A stretch of DNA of 64,000 nucleotides from Guptibacillus hwajinpoensis (GCF_020171785.1 NZ_JAIVAE010000002.1:372001-436000); one strand, 5' to 3'. Shown: positions 10,131-19,298, numbered from the stretch's first letter. Notes: generated from the letters alone by a model not told the origin. Numbers and translations are program-made.

Positions 10131-10916
10131 ATGGAAGATCGCAAAGTTGTAACAATTGAAGACCGGATCCCCACTCTGAAAGCACAGCGGAAGCAACGTG
10201 CGAATCGAAGGTTGGTTGTATATCTATCAATCTTTTTCTTTCTTATTTTGCTGATTATTTACTTCCAATCTTCCTTAAGTCATATTCGGAACGTAGAAGT
10301 TTCTGGAAACAATTACGTTTCTGATCAAGAAATTATTCAGTTGAGCGAACTAGATAATAGCGTGAGCTTTTGGAACTTAAACACTGAGAAAGTAGAAATG
10401 AAGGTTGAGGAGTCGAAAGAAATTGCCAATGTAACTGTGTCAAGACAATTTCCTGCGACTGCCAAAGTAAAAGTTGTTGAAAATGCGCGTGTAGCCTATT
10501 TAAAAAAGGGTAGTCAGTATTTCCCGATCTTACAATCTGGGGCGATTCTTGATGCGCTTCCTAAAGGAGATACGCCAGTAAGCGCTCCGATTTTAATGCA
10601 GTGGAATGAAAGCACAGAGCTATCTGACATGGCAGGAGAGCTTCGGAAGGTGAATTTAAGTATCATTAATCGTATTTCTGAAATACACTACACGCCAGAT
10701 GGTGATAAAGCGTTTAATTTAACGCTTTATATGACAGATGGTTATGAAGTTAAAACTAGTATTGCTGATTTTTCAGAGAAAATGAATAGTTACCCACTAA
10801 TTGTAGAGAAGCTTAAGGATAAAGCTAAAGGAGTTCTTTATTTGAATGAGGGTAGTTGGCTAGAGCCATACGAAGAAGTTCCTACAAATGATGAAGAGAA
10901 GAAAGAGTCTTCATAA
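10131..10916 (+). CDS. divIB: Cell division protein DivIB (FtsQ)
   Basis: Single-pass divisome protein that stabilises the FtsL-DivIC-PBP2B complex at the septum. Charged cytoplasmic N-terminus (1-28), one membrane segment (about 28-46), an extracellular POTRA domain beginning at HIRNVEVSGN, and a beta domain to about 240 with an acidic tail. The reading frame is open back to 10020, but GGAGG at 10119-10123 sits seven bases before the ATG at 10131 and gives 261 residues, against about 263 in B. subtilis. It stands alone here, between a terminator and a 475-base gap, rather than directly behind murB. Confidence 0.93.
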   Translation: MEDRKVVTIEDRIPTLKAQRKQRANRRLVVYLSIFFFLILLIIYFQSSLSHIRNVEVSGNNYVSDQEIIQLSELDNSVSFWNLNTEKVEMKVEESKEIANVTVSRQFPATAKVKVVENARVAYLKKGSQYFPILQSGAILDALPKGDTPVSAPILMQWNESTELSDMAGELRKVNLSIINRISEIHYTPDGDKAFNLTLYMTDGYEVKTSIADFSEKMNSYPLIVEKLKDKAKGVLYLNEGSWLEPYEEVPTNDEEKKESS

Positions 10917-11197
10917 AAATGTGCGATAATACTCATTCGAATGGACAGGGAATGATTTTCATTAACGAACGGTTATAAGCAGGGTATCGCATAAGAAAAC
11001 TGCTTTATAACATAGCAGAATGAAAGAAAACAACAAATTTCTTTTAATTACCTGAAACAGTGACTTTTCTACTGCTTTCACATGGTGTAGACTAATACGT
11101 ATGCACTGCTTTAGACTAACTCTTCTTGTAAATGGAAAGTAGGCGAGGAGAGTAGGGGTTTGTTACCCAAAAAAATGAGAGTAATTCTCGTATAAAA

Positions 11198-11226
11198 GAA
11201 GGGAAATAACCGGATTTGTGGAATAG
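11198..11226 (+). promoter_or_regulatory. Candidate SigH promoter upstream of ftsAZ
   Basis: GAAGGGAAA (11198-11206) differs at one position from the SigH -35 pattern RnAGGAwWW, and GTGGAATAG (11218-11226) fits RnnGAATww in all but the last base. The 11-base spacer is within the SigH range. One of the B. subtilis ftsAZ promoters is SigH-dependent and supports the switch to polar septation, so a site here has precedent. Confidence 0.5.
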
Positions 11227-11312
11227 AGTCCTTATATCATATTCTTCCTGGGACTTCATGAAGCAAGGCTTGAGGAAGTTTAGTTTGAATCAATGTTGTG
11301 TATATAAAGGTG

Positions 11313-11340
11313 TTGGACATTTTTTCAACCCTATTATAGA
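11313..11340 (+). promoter_or_regulatory. Candidate SigA promoter for ftsAZ
   Basis: TTGGAC (11313-11318) and TATAGA (11335-11340) are separated by 16 bases, about 50 bases before the ftsA start. A vegetative promoter is needed here because divIB is far upstream. Confidence 0.45.
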
Positions 11341-11391
11341 GAAACTATTAATACCTGAATATGGTAGCATTTTGAAGGAGGTGCCAGGAGA

Positions 11392-12672
11392 ATGAACAGC
11401 AATGAGATTTATGTGAGTCTAGACATCGGTACATCCAATGTGAAAGTAATCATTGGCCAGATGACGAACGATTCTTTAAATATACTAGGAGTTGGCAGTG
11501 CGCCTTCCGATGGGATTCGAAAAGGATCGATTGTGGATATAGATGAAACTGTTCGTTCAATTAAACAGGCAGTAGAAAACGCAGAAAGAATGGTAGGTTT
11601 ATCGGTTCGTTCTGTGATTGTGGGGATCAACGGCAATCACGTCCAGCTACAGCCCTGTCATGGGGTAGTAGCGGTATCAAGTGAGGATCGTGAAATTCAT
11701 GATGAAGATATTGCTAGAGTAATTGACGCAGCACAGGTTGTTTCTATCCCTCCTGAGCGAGAAATTATTGATGTAATTCCAGGTCAATTCGTAGTTGATG
11801 GACTGGATGGCATTACGGATCCACGTGGCATGATTGGTGTGCGCCTTGAAATGGAAGGGACAATCATTACAGGTTCTAAAACAGTATTACATAATTTATT
11901 AAGATGCGTAGAAAAAGCGGGTCTTGAAATTGCTGATATTTGTCTACAACCGCTTGCATGTGGATCAATGGCTTTATCAAAGGATGAGCGTAATCTTGGC
12001 GTAGCTCTCGTTAACATGGGTGCCGGTTCGACGACGATTTCCATCTTTGAAGAAGGGAACCTGAAAGCCACGTCCGTTTTACAAATTGGTGGCGATCATG
12101 TAACTAAAGATATTTCGATTGGTCTTAGAACAACGACTGAAGAAGCTGAGCGAATTAAGATCAAGCATGGCAATGCTTTCGTTGATCTTGCTTCAGAAGA
12201 GGAAGCTTTCACTGTATCGACTATTGGCAGTTCGGCTGAACAAGAATTTAATCAGTACGAATTAGCTCATATTATAGAACCTCGGATCGAAGAGATGTTA
12301 GAATTGATAGAAGACGAAATTAAGCGAATGGGAATTCGTGAATTGCCGGGCGGATTTGTTCTAACCGGTGGTATGGTCGGAATGGATGGCGTACTTGAAC
12401 TTGCTCGTGAAATTCTGCAGCATAACGTACGTGTTGCTGTCCCTGACTATATCGGCGTACGCGAACCGCAATATACAACTGGCATTGGTCTTATCCAATT
12501 CACGTATAAAAACGTGAAGATTCAGGGGAAAGAAGTGGCAGCATCACTTAACCCTGAAGAAGAAGTGAAGCCCAAGCGTAGAACAAAAGCCGAACCTCAA
12601 CCAGGTGAGAAATCTTCTTCACCAGGTATGAAAGAGAAAGTAAAGAATTTCTTTAATCTATTTGTTGAATAA
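11392..12672 (+). CDS. ftsA: Cell division protein FtsA
   Basis: Actin-like ATPase that tethers FtsZ filaments to the membrane and recruits later divisome proteins. The N-terminal phosphate loop SLDIGTSNVK (9-18) and the second ATP motif region GAGSTTISIF are present, with the 1C (SHS2) domain between. The C-terminal helix (KEKVKNFFNLFVE) is the amphipathic membrane anchor, reached by a charged linker. The ATG start follows AAGGAGGTGCCAGGAG. ftsZ begins 30 bases downstream in the same unit. Confidence 0.97.
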   Translation: MNSNEIYVSLDIGTSNVKVIIGQMTNDSLNILGVGSAPSDGIRKGSIVDIDETVRSIKQAVENAERMVGLSVRSVIVGINGNHVQLQPCHGVVAVSSEDREIHDEDIARVIDAAQVVSIPPEREIIDVIPGQFVVDGLDGITDPRGMIGVRLEMEGTIITGSKTVLHNLLRCVEKAGLEIADICLQPLACGSMALSKDERNLGVALVNMGAGSTTISIFEEGNLKATSVLQIGGDHVTKDISIGLRTTTEEAERIKIKHGNAFVDLASEEEAFTVSTIGSSAEQEFNQYELAHIIEPRIEEMLELIEDEIKRMGIRELPGGFVLTGGMVGMDGVLELAREILQHNVRVAVPDYIGVREPQYTTGIGLIQFTYKNVKIQGKEVAASLNPEEEVKPKRRTKAEPQPGEKSSSPGMKEKVKNFFNLFVE

Positions 12673-12702
12673 AGGGCTATTACAAGATTAGGAGGACCTG
12701 AG

Positions 12703-13845
12703 ATGTTAGAGTTTGATATGAATATGGAACAATTAGCACAGATAAAAGTAATCGGTGTCGGCGGAGGCGGAAGCAACGCTGTCAATCGTATGATTGAAAA
12801 TGGTGTACAAGGTGTTGAATTTATTGCTGTTAACACGGATGCACAGGCATTAAACCTTGCGAAGGCAGAGGTGAAGATGCAAATTGGTGGTAAATTAACA
12901 AGAGGTCTTGGAGCTGGAGCTAATCCTGAGATTGGCAAGAAAGCTGCAGAGGAAAGCAAAGAACAGATCCAGGAAGCACTTAGTGGTGCGGATATGGTAT
13001 TCGTCACGGCAGGAATGGGTGGCGGAACAGGTACTGGAGCAGCACCTGTTATTGCTGAAATCGCAAAAGAGCTTGGCGCATTAACAGTAGGTGTTGTGAC
13101 ACGTCCATTTACATTTGAAGGTAAAAAGCGGTCAACACAAGCTGTTACTGGTATAGCCATGCTAAAAGAAAAAGTCGATACGTTGATTGTGATTCCTAAC
13201 GATCGTCTACTTGAAATTGTAGACAAGAATACGCCAATGCTTGAAGCGTTCCGTGAAGCGGACAACGTTCTTCGTCAGGGTGTTCAAGGTATTTCTGATC
13301 TTATTGCAGTACCAGGACTGATTAACCTTGACTTTGCGGATGTAAAAACCATTATGACTGAACGAGGTTCTGCTCTAATGGGTATCGGTATTGCAACTGG
13401 TGAAAATCGCGCATCTGAAGCGGCTAAGAAAGCTATATCAAGTCCACTTCTTGAAACATCAATTGATGGAGCAAAAGGTGTTCTAATGAACATTACAGGT
13501 GGTTCTAACCTGAGTCTTTATGAAGTAAACGAAGCGGCTGATATCGTTTCTTCCGCATCTGATGAAAATGTGAACATGATTTTCGGTTCGGTTATTAATG
13601 AAGATCTAAAAGATGAAATTCTCGTTACTGTGATTGCGACAGGATTTGACGAGAATGAGAATAAGAAAAAGACGGTTCCACGTCCTTCTGCTCAGTCGAA
13701 GCAAAGCACTCCAATTCAGCAACCTAAGCACGAAGAAGAAGAAGCACAGCCGGAACCATCCAAATTTGGCGCGCGCGCTGACGAATCCAATGACACATTG
13801 GACATCCCTACGTTCTTACGTAATCGTAAACGCAATCGACGCTAA
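12703..13845 (+). CDS. ftsZ: Cell division GTPase FtsZ
   Basis: Tubulin-like GTPase that forms the Z ring. The tubulin signature GGGTGTGA is at 106-113, preceded by the [11 protein letters not shown] nucleotide loop near 20. The globular domain ends about residue 315, followed by a disordered Gln/Glu-rich linker and the conserved C-terminal peptide DIPTFLRNR (367-375) with a basic tail. This peptide binds FtsA, SepF and other partners; sepF is encoded nearby. Length (380) is typical. An ATG eight codons in is possible, but GGAGGACC sits at the right distance from 12703. Confidence 0.98.
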   Translation: MLEFDMNMEQLAQIKVIGVGGGGSNAVNRMIENGVQGVEFIAVNTDAQALNLAKAEVKMQIGGKLTRGLGAGANPEIGKKAAEESKEQIQEALSGADMVFVTAGMGGGTGTGAAPVIAEIAKELGALTVGVVTRPFTFEGKKRSTQAVTGIAMLKEKVDTLIVIPNDRLLEIVDKNTPMLEAFREADNVLRQGVQGISDLIAVPGLINLDFADVKTIMTERGSALMGIGIATGENRASEAAKKAISSPLLETSIDGAKGVLMNITGGSNLSLYEVNEAADIVSSASDENVNMIFGSVINEDLKDEILVTVIATGFDENENKKKTVPRPSAQSKQSTPIQQPKHEEEEAQPEPSKFGARADESNDTLDIPTFLRNRKRNRR

Positions 13846-13850
13846 TATGA

Positions 13851-13882
13851 AAAACCAGCTCTTTTTTGAGCTGGTTTTTTTA
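13851..13882 (+). terminator. Intrinsic terminator after ftsZ
   Basis: Stem of about 11 bp (13851-13861 with 13868-13878), a T-rich loop and a T run. It ends the ftsAZ unit. Confidence 0.88.
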
Positions 13883-14017
13883 TTGGAGAAATTTGGCATC
13901 ACCCATAATTAGTTACGGAGTCTTAAAATGATTGCGCTTTCTAATAAAAATGTGAGTTGCTTTCCTCTTCTAACATTTGTTAACATAGTAAAAATTATAT
14001 TTTTTCTGAAAATGGTG

Positions 14018-14046
14018 TTGTGTTCATGGGCAATCACACGTATAAT
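14018..14046 (+). promoter_or_regulatory. SigA promoter for hom-thrC-thrB
   Basis: TTGTGT (14018-14023), 17-base spacer, then a perfect TATAAT (14041-14046). Transcription would start near 14053 and give a roughly 50-base leader. Upstream at 13971-13982 is a short inverted repeat (TAAC ATTT GTTA) that could bind a regulator, and the leader carries a 6-bp hairpin. Confidence 0.68.
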
Positions 14047-14066
14047 GTCCATTATATAAAAACAAG

Positions 14067-14085
14067 TGTCCTCACCAGAAGGACA
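14067..14085 (+). other. Leader hairpin just before the hom ribosome site
   Basis: TGTCCT (14067-14072) pairs perfectly with AGGACA (14080-14085) around a 7-base loop, and the hom ribosome site begins at its 3' foot. There is no T run, so it is not a terminator. It could affect translation initiation or mRNA stability; no known riboswitch is recognised. Confidence 0.35.
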
Positions 14086-14101
14086 AAGGAGTGGAGAGAA
14101 A

Positions 14102-15394
14102 ATGAAGAATTGCGTATCAGTTGGATTATTAGGACTAGGAACAGTTGGTAGTGGTGTCGTACATATGATTGATTCTCATCAAAAGGAATTGCAGCAACGA
14201 GTTGGCTGTGAAGTGAAAGTAGCTAAAGTTCTTGTAAGAGATATGGATAAAGCACGAGGCGTAGATTTAGATGAAAGTGTTCTAACACTTGATCCAGATG
14301 ATGTCATCAATAATCCCGAAGTTGACGTAGTGATTGAAGTCATTGGTGGAATTGATCAAGCAAAAGAATTTATTCTATCATCACTTCAAAATCATAAGCA
14401 CGTTGTGACTGCAAATAAAGATTTGATGGCCATTCATGGAAGAGAGTTACTAAGCGCTGCGGTTGAGAATGAAAGTGATCTTTTCTATGAAGCTAGCGTA
14501 GCAGGTGGGATTCCGATCCTTAGAAGTTTAGTAGAAGGATTATCTTCCGACCGCATTACGAAATTAATGGGGATCGTAAATGGGACAACAAACTATATTT
14601 TAACCAAGATGACAAAAAACAATGTTCCTTACGATAGCGTATTAAAAGAAGCACAGGAGCTAGGCTTTGCAGAAGCAGATCCTACAGCGGATGTAGAAGG
14701 ACTTGATGCTGCTAGGAAGATGGTTATTCTTGGAACGCTCGGTTTTTCAATGAAAGTAGGTTTAGACGACGTTAAGGTAGAAGGCATTACTCGAGTAGAT
14801 GAAGAAGATATTGCCTATAGTAAAAAGCTAGGTTACACCATTAAATTATTGGGAATTGCAAGTTCAACAGATGGTTCGATTGAGTTATCCGTTCAGCCAA
14901 CCTTGCTTCCGTCAAGGCACCCATTAGCTTCCGTTAACGATGAGTACAATGCTGTCTATGTATACGGTGAAGCCGTTGGAGAAACGATGTTCTACGGCCC
15001 TGGTGCTGGCCAGTTGCCAACCGCAACGGCTGTTGTATCGGATCTTGTTGCAGTGATTAAGAACATGAGACTAGGCGTGAATGGAAAAAGTGTTATTCTT
15101 CCACAGCATGATCGTAAGCTTAAAGATGATGAACAAATCAAAAGTAAGCATTTTATTCGCTTGATTGTAAAAGATGAACCTGGAGCTTTTTCTAAGATCT
15201 CACATCTCTTCCAGGACCGTGGACTAAGTTTAGAAAAATTAATTCAAGAACCTGTTGTCAATAAAGGAACTGCAGAACTTGTCATCATCACACATGAAAC
15301 AAATCAGAGAGCATTTGAGGACGTTCATAATCGATTAAGAGATCTGGACGTTGTTGTAGAAGTGAAAAGTCGCTACCGCGTGGAGGGAATGTAA
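14102..15394 (+). CDS. hom: Homoserine dehydrogenase
   Basis: NAD(P)H-dependent reduction of aspartate semialdehyde to homoserine, the branch point to threonine and methionine. Rossmann motif GLGTVGSG at 11-18, catalytic domain motifs including [10 protein letters not shown] and the [10 protein letters not shown] segment, and a C-terminal ACT domain (about 350-430), the usual feedback site for threonine. The frame extends upstream to 14066, but AAAGGAGTGGAG sits just before the ATG at 14102, giving 430 residues, close to the B. subtilis enzyme. Its last base is the first base of thrC (TAATG). It is not a normal neighbour of ftsZ in Bacillus. Confidence 0.95.
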   Translation: MKNCVSVGLLGLGTVGSGVVHMIDSHQKELQQRVGCEVKVAKVLVRDMDKARGVDLDESVLTLDPDDVINNPEVDVVIEVIGGIDQAKEFILSSLQNHKHVVTANKDLMAIHGRELLSAAVENESDLFYEASVAGGIPILRSLVEGLSSDRITKLMGIVNGTTNYILTKMTKNNVPYDSVLKEAQELGFAEADPTADVEGLDAARKMVILGTLGFSMKVGLDDVKVEGITRVDEEDIAYSKKLGYTIKLLGIASSTDGSIELSVQPTLLPSRHPLASVNDEYNAVYVYGEAVGETMFYGPGAGQLPTATAVVSDLVAVIKNMRLGVNGKSVILPQHDRKLKDDEQIKSKHFIRLIVKDEPGAFSKISHLFQDRGLSLEKLIQEPVVNKGTAELVIITHETNQRAFEDVHNRLRDLDVVVEVKSRYRVEGM

Positions 15395-16449
15395 TGAGCT
15401 GGAACGGACTAATTAAGCATTATAAAGAATATTTACCTCTTACAGAGGAAACGCCGCAGCTCACTTTAAATGAAGGGAATACCCCTCTCTTAAAGCTTGA
15501 TCAGCTGTCAGATGAACTTGGGATCTCTCTACACGTTAAAATTGAAGGGGCGAACCCGACTGGCTCTTTTAAAGATCGTGGTATGGTGATGGCGGTTGCG
15601 AAAGCAAAGGAAGAAGGCAGTGATGCGATCATTTGCGCATCAACTGGCAACACAGCAGCCGCAGCAGCAGCTTATGGAGCAAGGGCAGGTTTACGCTGTA
15701 TCATCGTTATTCCAAAAGGAAAAGTAGCGCTTGGAAAGCTAGCTCAGGCAATGATTTATGGTGCAGAAATTTTTGAGATTGATGGAAATTTTGATGAAGC
15801 GTTACGAATGGTTCGTGATATTGCTGAAACAGAACCGATTGCACTCGTAAACTCTGTTAATCCTTATCGTTTAGAAGGGCAAAAAACAGCGGCTTTTGAA
15901 GTCTGTGACCAGCTAGGTGAGGCTCCAGATGTGCTAGCTATTCCTGTTGGAAATGCGGGTAACATTTCAGCTTATTGGAAAGGCTTCAAAGAATATGTCT
16001 CAGAAGAAAATCGCCCGCAAATGCGAGGATTCGAGGCTGAAGGGTCAGCAGCAATTGTTCAAAAGAAAATCATTCCGAATCCAGAAACAATTGCTACGGC
16101 GATCCGGATCGGAAATCCGGCTAGCTGGCATCTGGCTGAGGAGGCTGTTATCGAGTCAAAGGGGAAAATTGATAGTGTAACGGATGATGAAATCCTGCAT
16201 GCTTATCAGGAACTTGCTAAAAAAGAGGGTGTCTTTGCAGAACCAGCTTCTTGTGCTTCAGTGGCAGGAGTTATGAAACAAGTCGCTTCTGGCGAGATTG
16301 AGAAAGGAACAAAAGTAGTTGCGGTCTTAACAGGTAATGGATTGAAAGATCCTGCAACTGCGATGGAAAATGTGATCGCGAAACCACGCGTTGTCGCAGC
16401 AGATAAAACAGCGTTTCTTGAAGAACTTAAGGGATGTGTCAGCCATTGA
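15394..16449 (+). CDS. thrC: Threonine synthase
   Basis: Pyridoxal-phosphate enzyme converting O-phosphohomoserine to threonine. The PLP lysine is Lys60 in GSFKDRGM, with the [13 protein letters not shown] substrate loop and the glycine-rich PVGNAGN phosphate-binding loop. At 351 residues it belongs to the short bacterial threonine synthase type found in Bacillus. One-base overlap with hom and a short overlap with thrB indicate a tightly coupled operon. Confidence 0.96.
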   Translation: MSWNGLIKHYKEYLPLTEETPQLTLNEGNTPLLKLDQLSDELGISLHVKIEGANPTGSFKDRGMVMAVAKAKEEGSDAIICASTGNTAAAAAAYGARAGLRCIIVIPKGKVALGKLAQAMIYGAEIFEIDGNFDEALRMVRDIAETEPIALVNSVNPYRLEGQKTAAFEVCDQLGEAPDVLAIPVGNAGNISAYWKGFKEYVSEENRPQMRGFEAEGSAAIVQKKIIPNPETIATAIRIGNPASWHLAEEAVIESKGKIDSVTDDEILHAYQELAKKEGVFAEPASCASVAGVMKQVASGEIEKGTKVVAVLTGNGLKDPATAMENVIAKPRVVAADKTAFLEELKGCVSH

Positions 16450-17369
16450 TAAAAGACGAATGTCTTTACTTAAAAGTTCCAGGAAGCACGTCAAACCTTG
16501 GACCGGGATTTGATTCAATTGGTCTTGCCATCAATCGTTATTTACATGTAAAAATTGAACCTTCGACAGAATGGTCTTTTCACTACATTGATTTTGATGA
16601 CCGTTTTCCATCTGGAAAAGACAATATGATCTATCAAACAGTTGAAGAAATTGGGAGAAAGTATGGGGAAGGGAGAGAGCCGAGGCCTTTCACTGTCACG
16701 ATGACGAGCGAGCTTCCTTTAGAAAGAGGGCTGGGGAGTAGTGCTGCAGCGATTGTAGCGGCTGTAGAAATAGCAGATTACGCAATGGCACTTGGTCTAA
16801 CGCTAGAGAAAAAAGTGCAAATTGCGACGGCGTTTGAAGGCCATGCTGATAACGTTGCTGCCTCTCTTTATGGTGGTTTAGTCATCGCTGCAGGGCAAGA
16901 GGGTTTAGACACGATATCACATAAAGTAATGGATTTAGAAATGGTCGCCTTAATTCCTAATCATAAATTGAAAACAACAGATTCTCGTTCTGTTCTTCCT
17001 AATATGTTACCTTATGAGGAAGCGGTGGAAGCGAGTAGTATTGCAAATCTTTTTATTGGGGCTGCACTCCAAAACAATTGGAAGTTAGCTGGTAAATTAA
17101 TGGCGCGTGATCTTTTTCATCAGCCATATCGAAAGCACCTTGTACCTGATCTTGAACAAGTCCATGAATTTGCAATAAGTCATGGTGGCTATGGTGCTGC
17201 GTTAAGTGGAGCTGGACCAACATTAATTGTCTTTGCTCCAAGTGGCTCCTCAGAGTATCTTCAACAATCACTAGCAAAGCGTTTTCCGATTTACCAATGC
17301 GAAGTGCTTCGCCCAACGTCTACCGGGATAGAAGTAACCGTTGGAGCTTATGAAAATCAATCAATCTAA
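16446..17369 (+). CDS. thrB: Homoserine kinase
   Basis: GHMP-family kinase phosphorylating homoserine for threonine synthase. Motif 1 ([14 protein letters not shown]) and the ATP loop [10 protein letters not shown] are clear, as is the C-terminal [10 protein letters not shown] motif. Two starts are possible: ATG at 16434, with AAGG only one base away, or TTG at 16446, which overlaps the thrC stop as TTGA and has the AAGGG site about 11-12 bases upstream. I prefer 16446 (307 residues) on spacing. A terminator follows, closing a hom-thrC-thrB operon in the same order as B. subtilis but at a different chromosomal place. Confidence 0.93.
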   Translation: MIKDECLYLKVPGSTSNLGPGFDSIGLAINRYLHVKIEPSTEWSFHYIDFDDRFPSGKDNMIYQTVEEIGRKYGEGREPRPFTVTMTSELPLERGLGSSAAAIVAAVEIADYAMALGLTLEKKVQIATAFEGHADNVAASLYGGLVIAAGQEGLDTISHKVMDLEMVALIPNHKLKTTDSRSVLPNMLPYEEAVEASSIANLFIGAALQNNWKLAGKLMARDLFHQPYRKHLVPDLEQVHEFAISHGGYGAALSGAGPTLIVFAPSGSSEYLQQSLAKRFPIYQCEVLRPTSTGIEVTVGAYENQSI

Positions 17370-17373
17370 GAAG

Positions 17374-17403
17374 AAGTCGCCCTCAAAAAGGGCGGCTTTT
17401 TCT
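17374..17403 (+). terminator. Intrinsic terminator after thrB
   Basis: Ten-base-pair stem with one G-U pair (17374-17383 with 17389-17398), a five-base loop and a T run. Confidence 0.85.
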
Positions 17404-17426
17404 ATTTGAGAGTAATAGTTGATGAC

Positions 17427-17511
17427 TGACAAAACTAGTGATAATTATCCAAAATAACCTCAGTCTAACCGGCACAATCTGACAGGTTTATCTGTCAAAT
17501 TAGTCTATACT
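17427..17511 (+). promoter_or_regulatory. Candidate Spo0A-activated promoter of spoIIGA-sigE
   Basis: A -10 TATACT (17506-17511) lies 21 bases from a -35-like CTGACA (17479-17484). This recalls the unusually long spacer known for the B. subtilis spoIIG promoter, which SigA uses only with Spo0A~P. Two sequences one mismatch from the 0A box TGNCGAA are nearby: TGACAAA (17427-17433) and TGTCAAA (17493-17499). A perfect 6-6-6 inverted repeat (TGACAG, CTGTCA; 17480-17497) overlaps the promoter. Confidence 0.5.
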
Positions 17512-17543
17512 TAGAATCAAAATCGCAAGGGGGGAGGTACTTA

Positions 17544-18461
17544 GTGGCAGTATACCTTGATGTGATTTGGCTATTGAATTTTTGTTTCGATTATATGCTA
17601 CTTGCCCTAACCGGGATACTGCTAAAGAAACAAGTTAAGAAAAGACGACTTGCGACAGGTGCATTGGTTGCTTCCTTTTACGTTCTTTTTCTTTTTGTGC
17701 CATCACTGAGTTTTATGACACTTCCGCTGATGAAACTCCTTTACTCCTTCGTAATTGTTTTCATGACGTTTGGATTTACTCGATTCCGTAGTTTTTTCCA
17801 GTGTTGGCTTCTTTTCTACTTTGTGACGTTTATGATCGGCGGAGGAATGATGGGGGCTCATTACTTTTTTCAGCAAGACATGACGGTCGTTAACGGAGCA
17901 ATCGCGACAAAAAGTACTGGATTTGGTGATCCGATAAGTTGGGCATTTGTCTTAATCGGCTTTCCAGTAGTCTGGCTTTTTTCAAAAAGGAGAGTTGAGA
18001 AACTTGAAACAACACGCATACATTTTGATCAATTGGCCAATGTGTTAATCCGAATTGATGAGGTAACAATTTCCGCAATTGGATTGATCGATAGTGGCAA
18101 TCAGCTTCAAGATCCATTAAGTAACTCACCGGTAATGATTCTTGATATGACCGTACATGAATCAAACTTTCCGCCAGCATTAATTGAGAAAGCAAAAAAC
18201 ATCACGGATTTTCAAGAAGAGGGAGAGGGGGATCGTTGGGAACACAGGTTACGAATTGTTCCGTTTCGAGCAGTCGGACAAGATCACCAATTCTTGTGTG
18301 CTGTAAAGCCGGATGAAGTGATGATCTCATTAGAAGATCGTTCGTTAACAGTAAAGAAAGTGCTTATTGGGTTAAGTTTTCATTCCATTTCTGGAGAAAA
18401 AGATTATTCGTGCATACTTCATCCGAAAATGCTGACAGGACATAAGGCGACTGCGTCATAG
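17544..18461 (+). CDS. spoIIGA: Pro-SigE processing peptidase SpoIIGA
   Basis: Membrane-embedded aspartic protease that removes the pro-sequence of SigE in the mother cell on a signal from the forespore. Five hydrophobic segments fill residues 1-145. The soluble C-terminal half carries the catalytic DSGN, with Asp183 at the same position as in B. subtilis; the protease acts as a dimer. GTG start preceded by GGGGGGAGG. sigE, encoding its substrate, begins 34 bases downstream, presumably in the same transcript. Confidence 0.95.
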   Translation: MAVYLDVIWLLNFCFDYMLLALTGILLKKQVKKRRLATGALVASFYVLFLFVPSLSFMTLPLMKLLYSFVIVFMTFGFTRFRSFFQCWLLFYFVTFMIGGGMMGAHYFFQQDMTVVNGAIATKSTGFGDPISWAFVLIGFPVVWLFSKRRVEKLETTRIHFDQLANVLIRIDEVTISAIGLIDSGNQLQDPLSNSPVMILDMTVHESNFPPALIEKAKNITDFQEEGEGDRWEHRLRIVPFRAVGQDHQFLCAVKPDEVMISLEDRSLTVKKVLIGLSFHSISGEKDYSCILHPKMLTGHKATAS

Positions 18462-18495
18462 AAGATAATTCAAGACGATCAAGGAGGAGTTTTGG

Positions 18496-19215
18496 ATGGG
18501 GAAAATAAGAATTAAGATTGTTCTCTGGTGGCAGCGGATATTATTGAAATTAGGAATTAAACCTGATGAAATTTATTACATAGGAGGAAGCGAAGCGCTT
18601 CCTCCTCCTCTATCCAAAGACGAAGAAGCACATTTGTTGATTCAATTACCTAAAGGAGATAAAGCGGCAAGGTCGATCTTAATTGAACGGAACCTTCGTT
18701 TGGTCGTTTATATAGCGCGCAAATTTGAGAATACGGGAATTAATATTGAAGATTTGATAAGCATAGGAACAATAGGATTAATTAAAGCTGTGAACACGTT
18801 TAATCCTGAGAAAAAAATCAAACTTGCTACTTACGCTTCACGGTGTATTGAAAATGAGATTTTGATGTTCTTGAGAAGAAATAATAAAATCCGATCTGAA
18901 GTATCGTTTGATGAGCCGCTTAATGTGGACTGGGATGGGAATGAACTGCTTCTATCAGACGTTCTCGGGACAGATGAAGATATTATTACGAAAGGAATTG
19001 AAGCTCGCGTAGATCGTCGTCTGCTTGTTAAAGCGTTAGAAACACTAAATCCACGAGAAAAACAAATCATGGAGTTAAGATTTGGTCTAGCGGGTGAAGA
19101 AGAGAAAACGCAAAAAGATGTCGCAGATCTTCTCGGTATATCTCAATCTTATATTTCCAGGCTTGAAAAACGCATCATAAAACGTCTTCGAAAAGAATTC
19201 AATAAAATGGTCTAA
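18496..19215 (+). CDS. sigE: RNA polymerase sigma-E (early mother-cell sigma factor), pro-form
   Basis: Directs mother-cell transcription after asymmetric division. The N-terminus is an amphipathic, basic pro-sequence; Tyr27-Tyr28 followed by [10 protein letters not shown] matches the B. subtilis processing site position exactly. Regions 2 (LIEIGTIGLI-like core with the [13 protein letters not shown] segment) and 4 (the helix-turn-helix around [17 protein letters not shown]) are intact. Length 239 is standard. Ribosome site AAGGAGG precedes the ATG. Confidence 0.97.
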   Translation: MGKIRIKIVLWWQRILLKLGIKPDEIYYIGGSEALPPPLSKDEEAHLLIQLPKGDKAARSILIERNLRLVVYIARKFENTGINIEDLISIGTIGLIKAVNTFNPEKKIKLATYASRCIENEILMFLRRNNKIRSEVSFDEPLNVDWDGNELLLSDVLGTDEDIITKGIEARVDRRLLVKALETLNPREKQIMELRFGLAGEEEKTQKDVADLLGISQSYISRLEKRIIKRLRKEFNKMV

Positions 19216-19234
19216 GCATGTTAAGAGAATAGAT

Positions 19235-19263
19235 GCATAAAATTCCCACTCGCGGAGATACTT
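19235..19263 (+). promoter_or_regulatory. Candidate SigF-type promoter for sigG
   Basis: GCATA (19235-19239) fits the SigF -35, and GGAGATACTT (19254-19263) fits the SigF -10 pattern GGnrAnAnTw at every fixed position. The spacer is 14 bases, slightly short of the usual 15-16. sigG is known to be switched on by SigF in the forespore, so the placement makes sense. Confidence 0.5.
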
Positions 19264-19282
19264 TACTTTGACAGCATCTCCG
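19253..19282 (+). other. Inverted repeat in the sigE-sigG gap
   Basis: CGGAGAT (19253-19259) pairs with ATCTCCG (19276-19282) across a 16-base loop, just before the GAGGAGGG ribosome site of sigG. No T run follows, so it is not a normal terminator. In read-through RNA from spoIIGA-sigE it could mask or space the sigG ribosome site. Confidence 0.35.
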
Positions 19283-19298
19283 ATGAGGAGGGAATGAG

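Larger units (their letters stand above)
10917..11391 (+). other. 475-base noncoding stretch between divIB and ftsA
   Basis: No reading frame with a ribosome site or recognisable product is visible. In B. subtilis this interval holds ylxW, ylxX and sbp; none is recognisable here, even as remnants. What can be seen is a SigH-like promoter (11198-11226), a SigA-like promoter (11313-11340), and a possible stem pairing CTTCC at 11244-11248 with GGAAG at 11274-11278 around an internal CTTCATGAAG palindrome. The strong ftsA ribosome site AAGGAGGTG ends the region. Confidence 0.6.

Noticed and set aside
12597-13265. A 222-codon open frame on the minus strand opposite ftsZ
   Set aside because: It is antisense to a clearly coding gene, has no ribosome site, and its composition (Ser/Pro/Thr-rich) is what the reverse frame of an ordinary gene gives.
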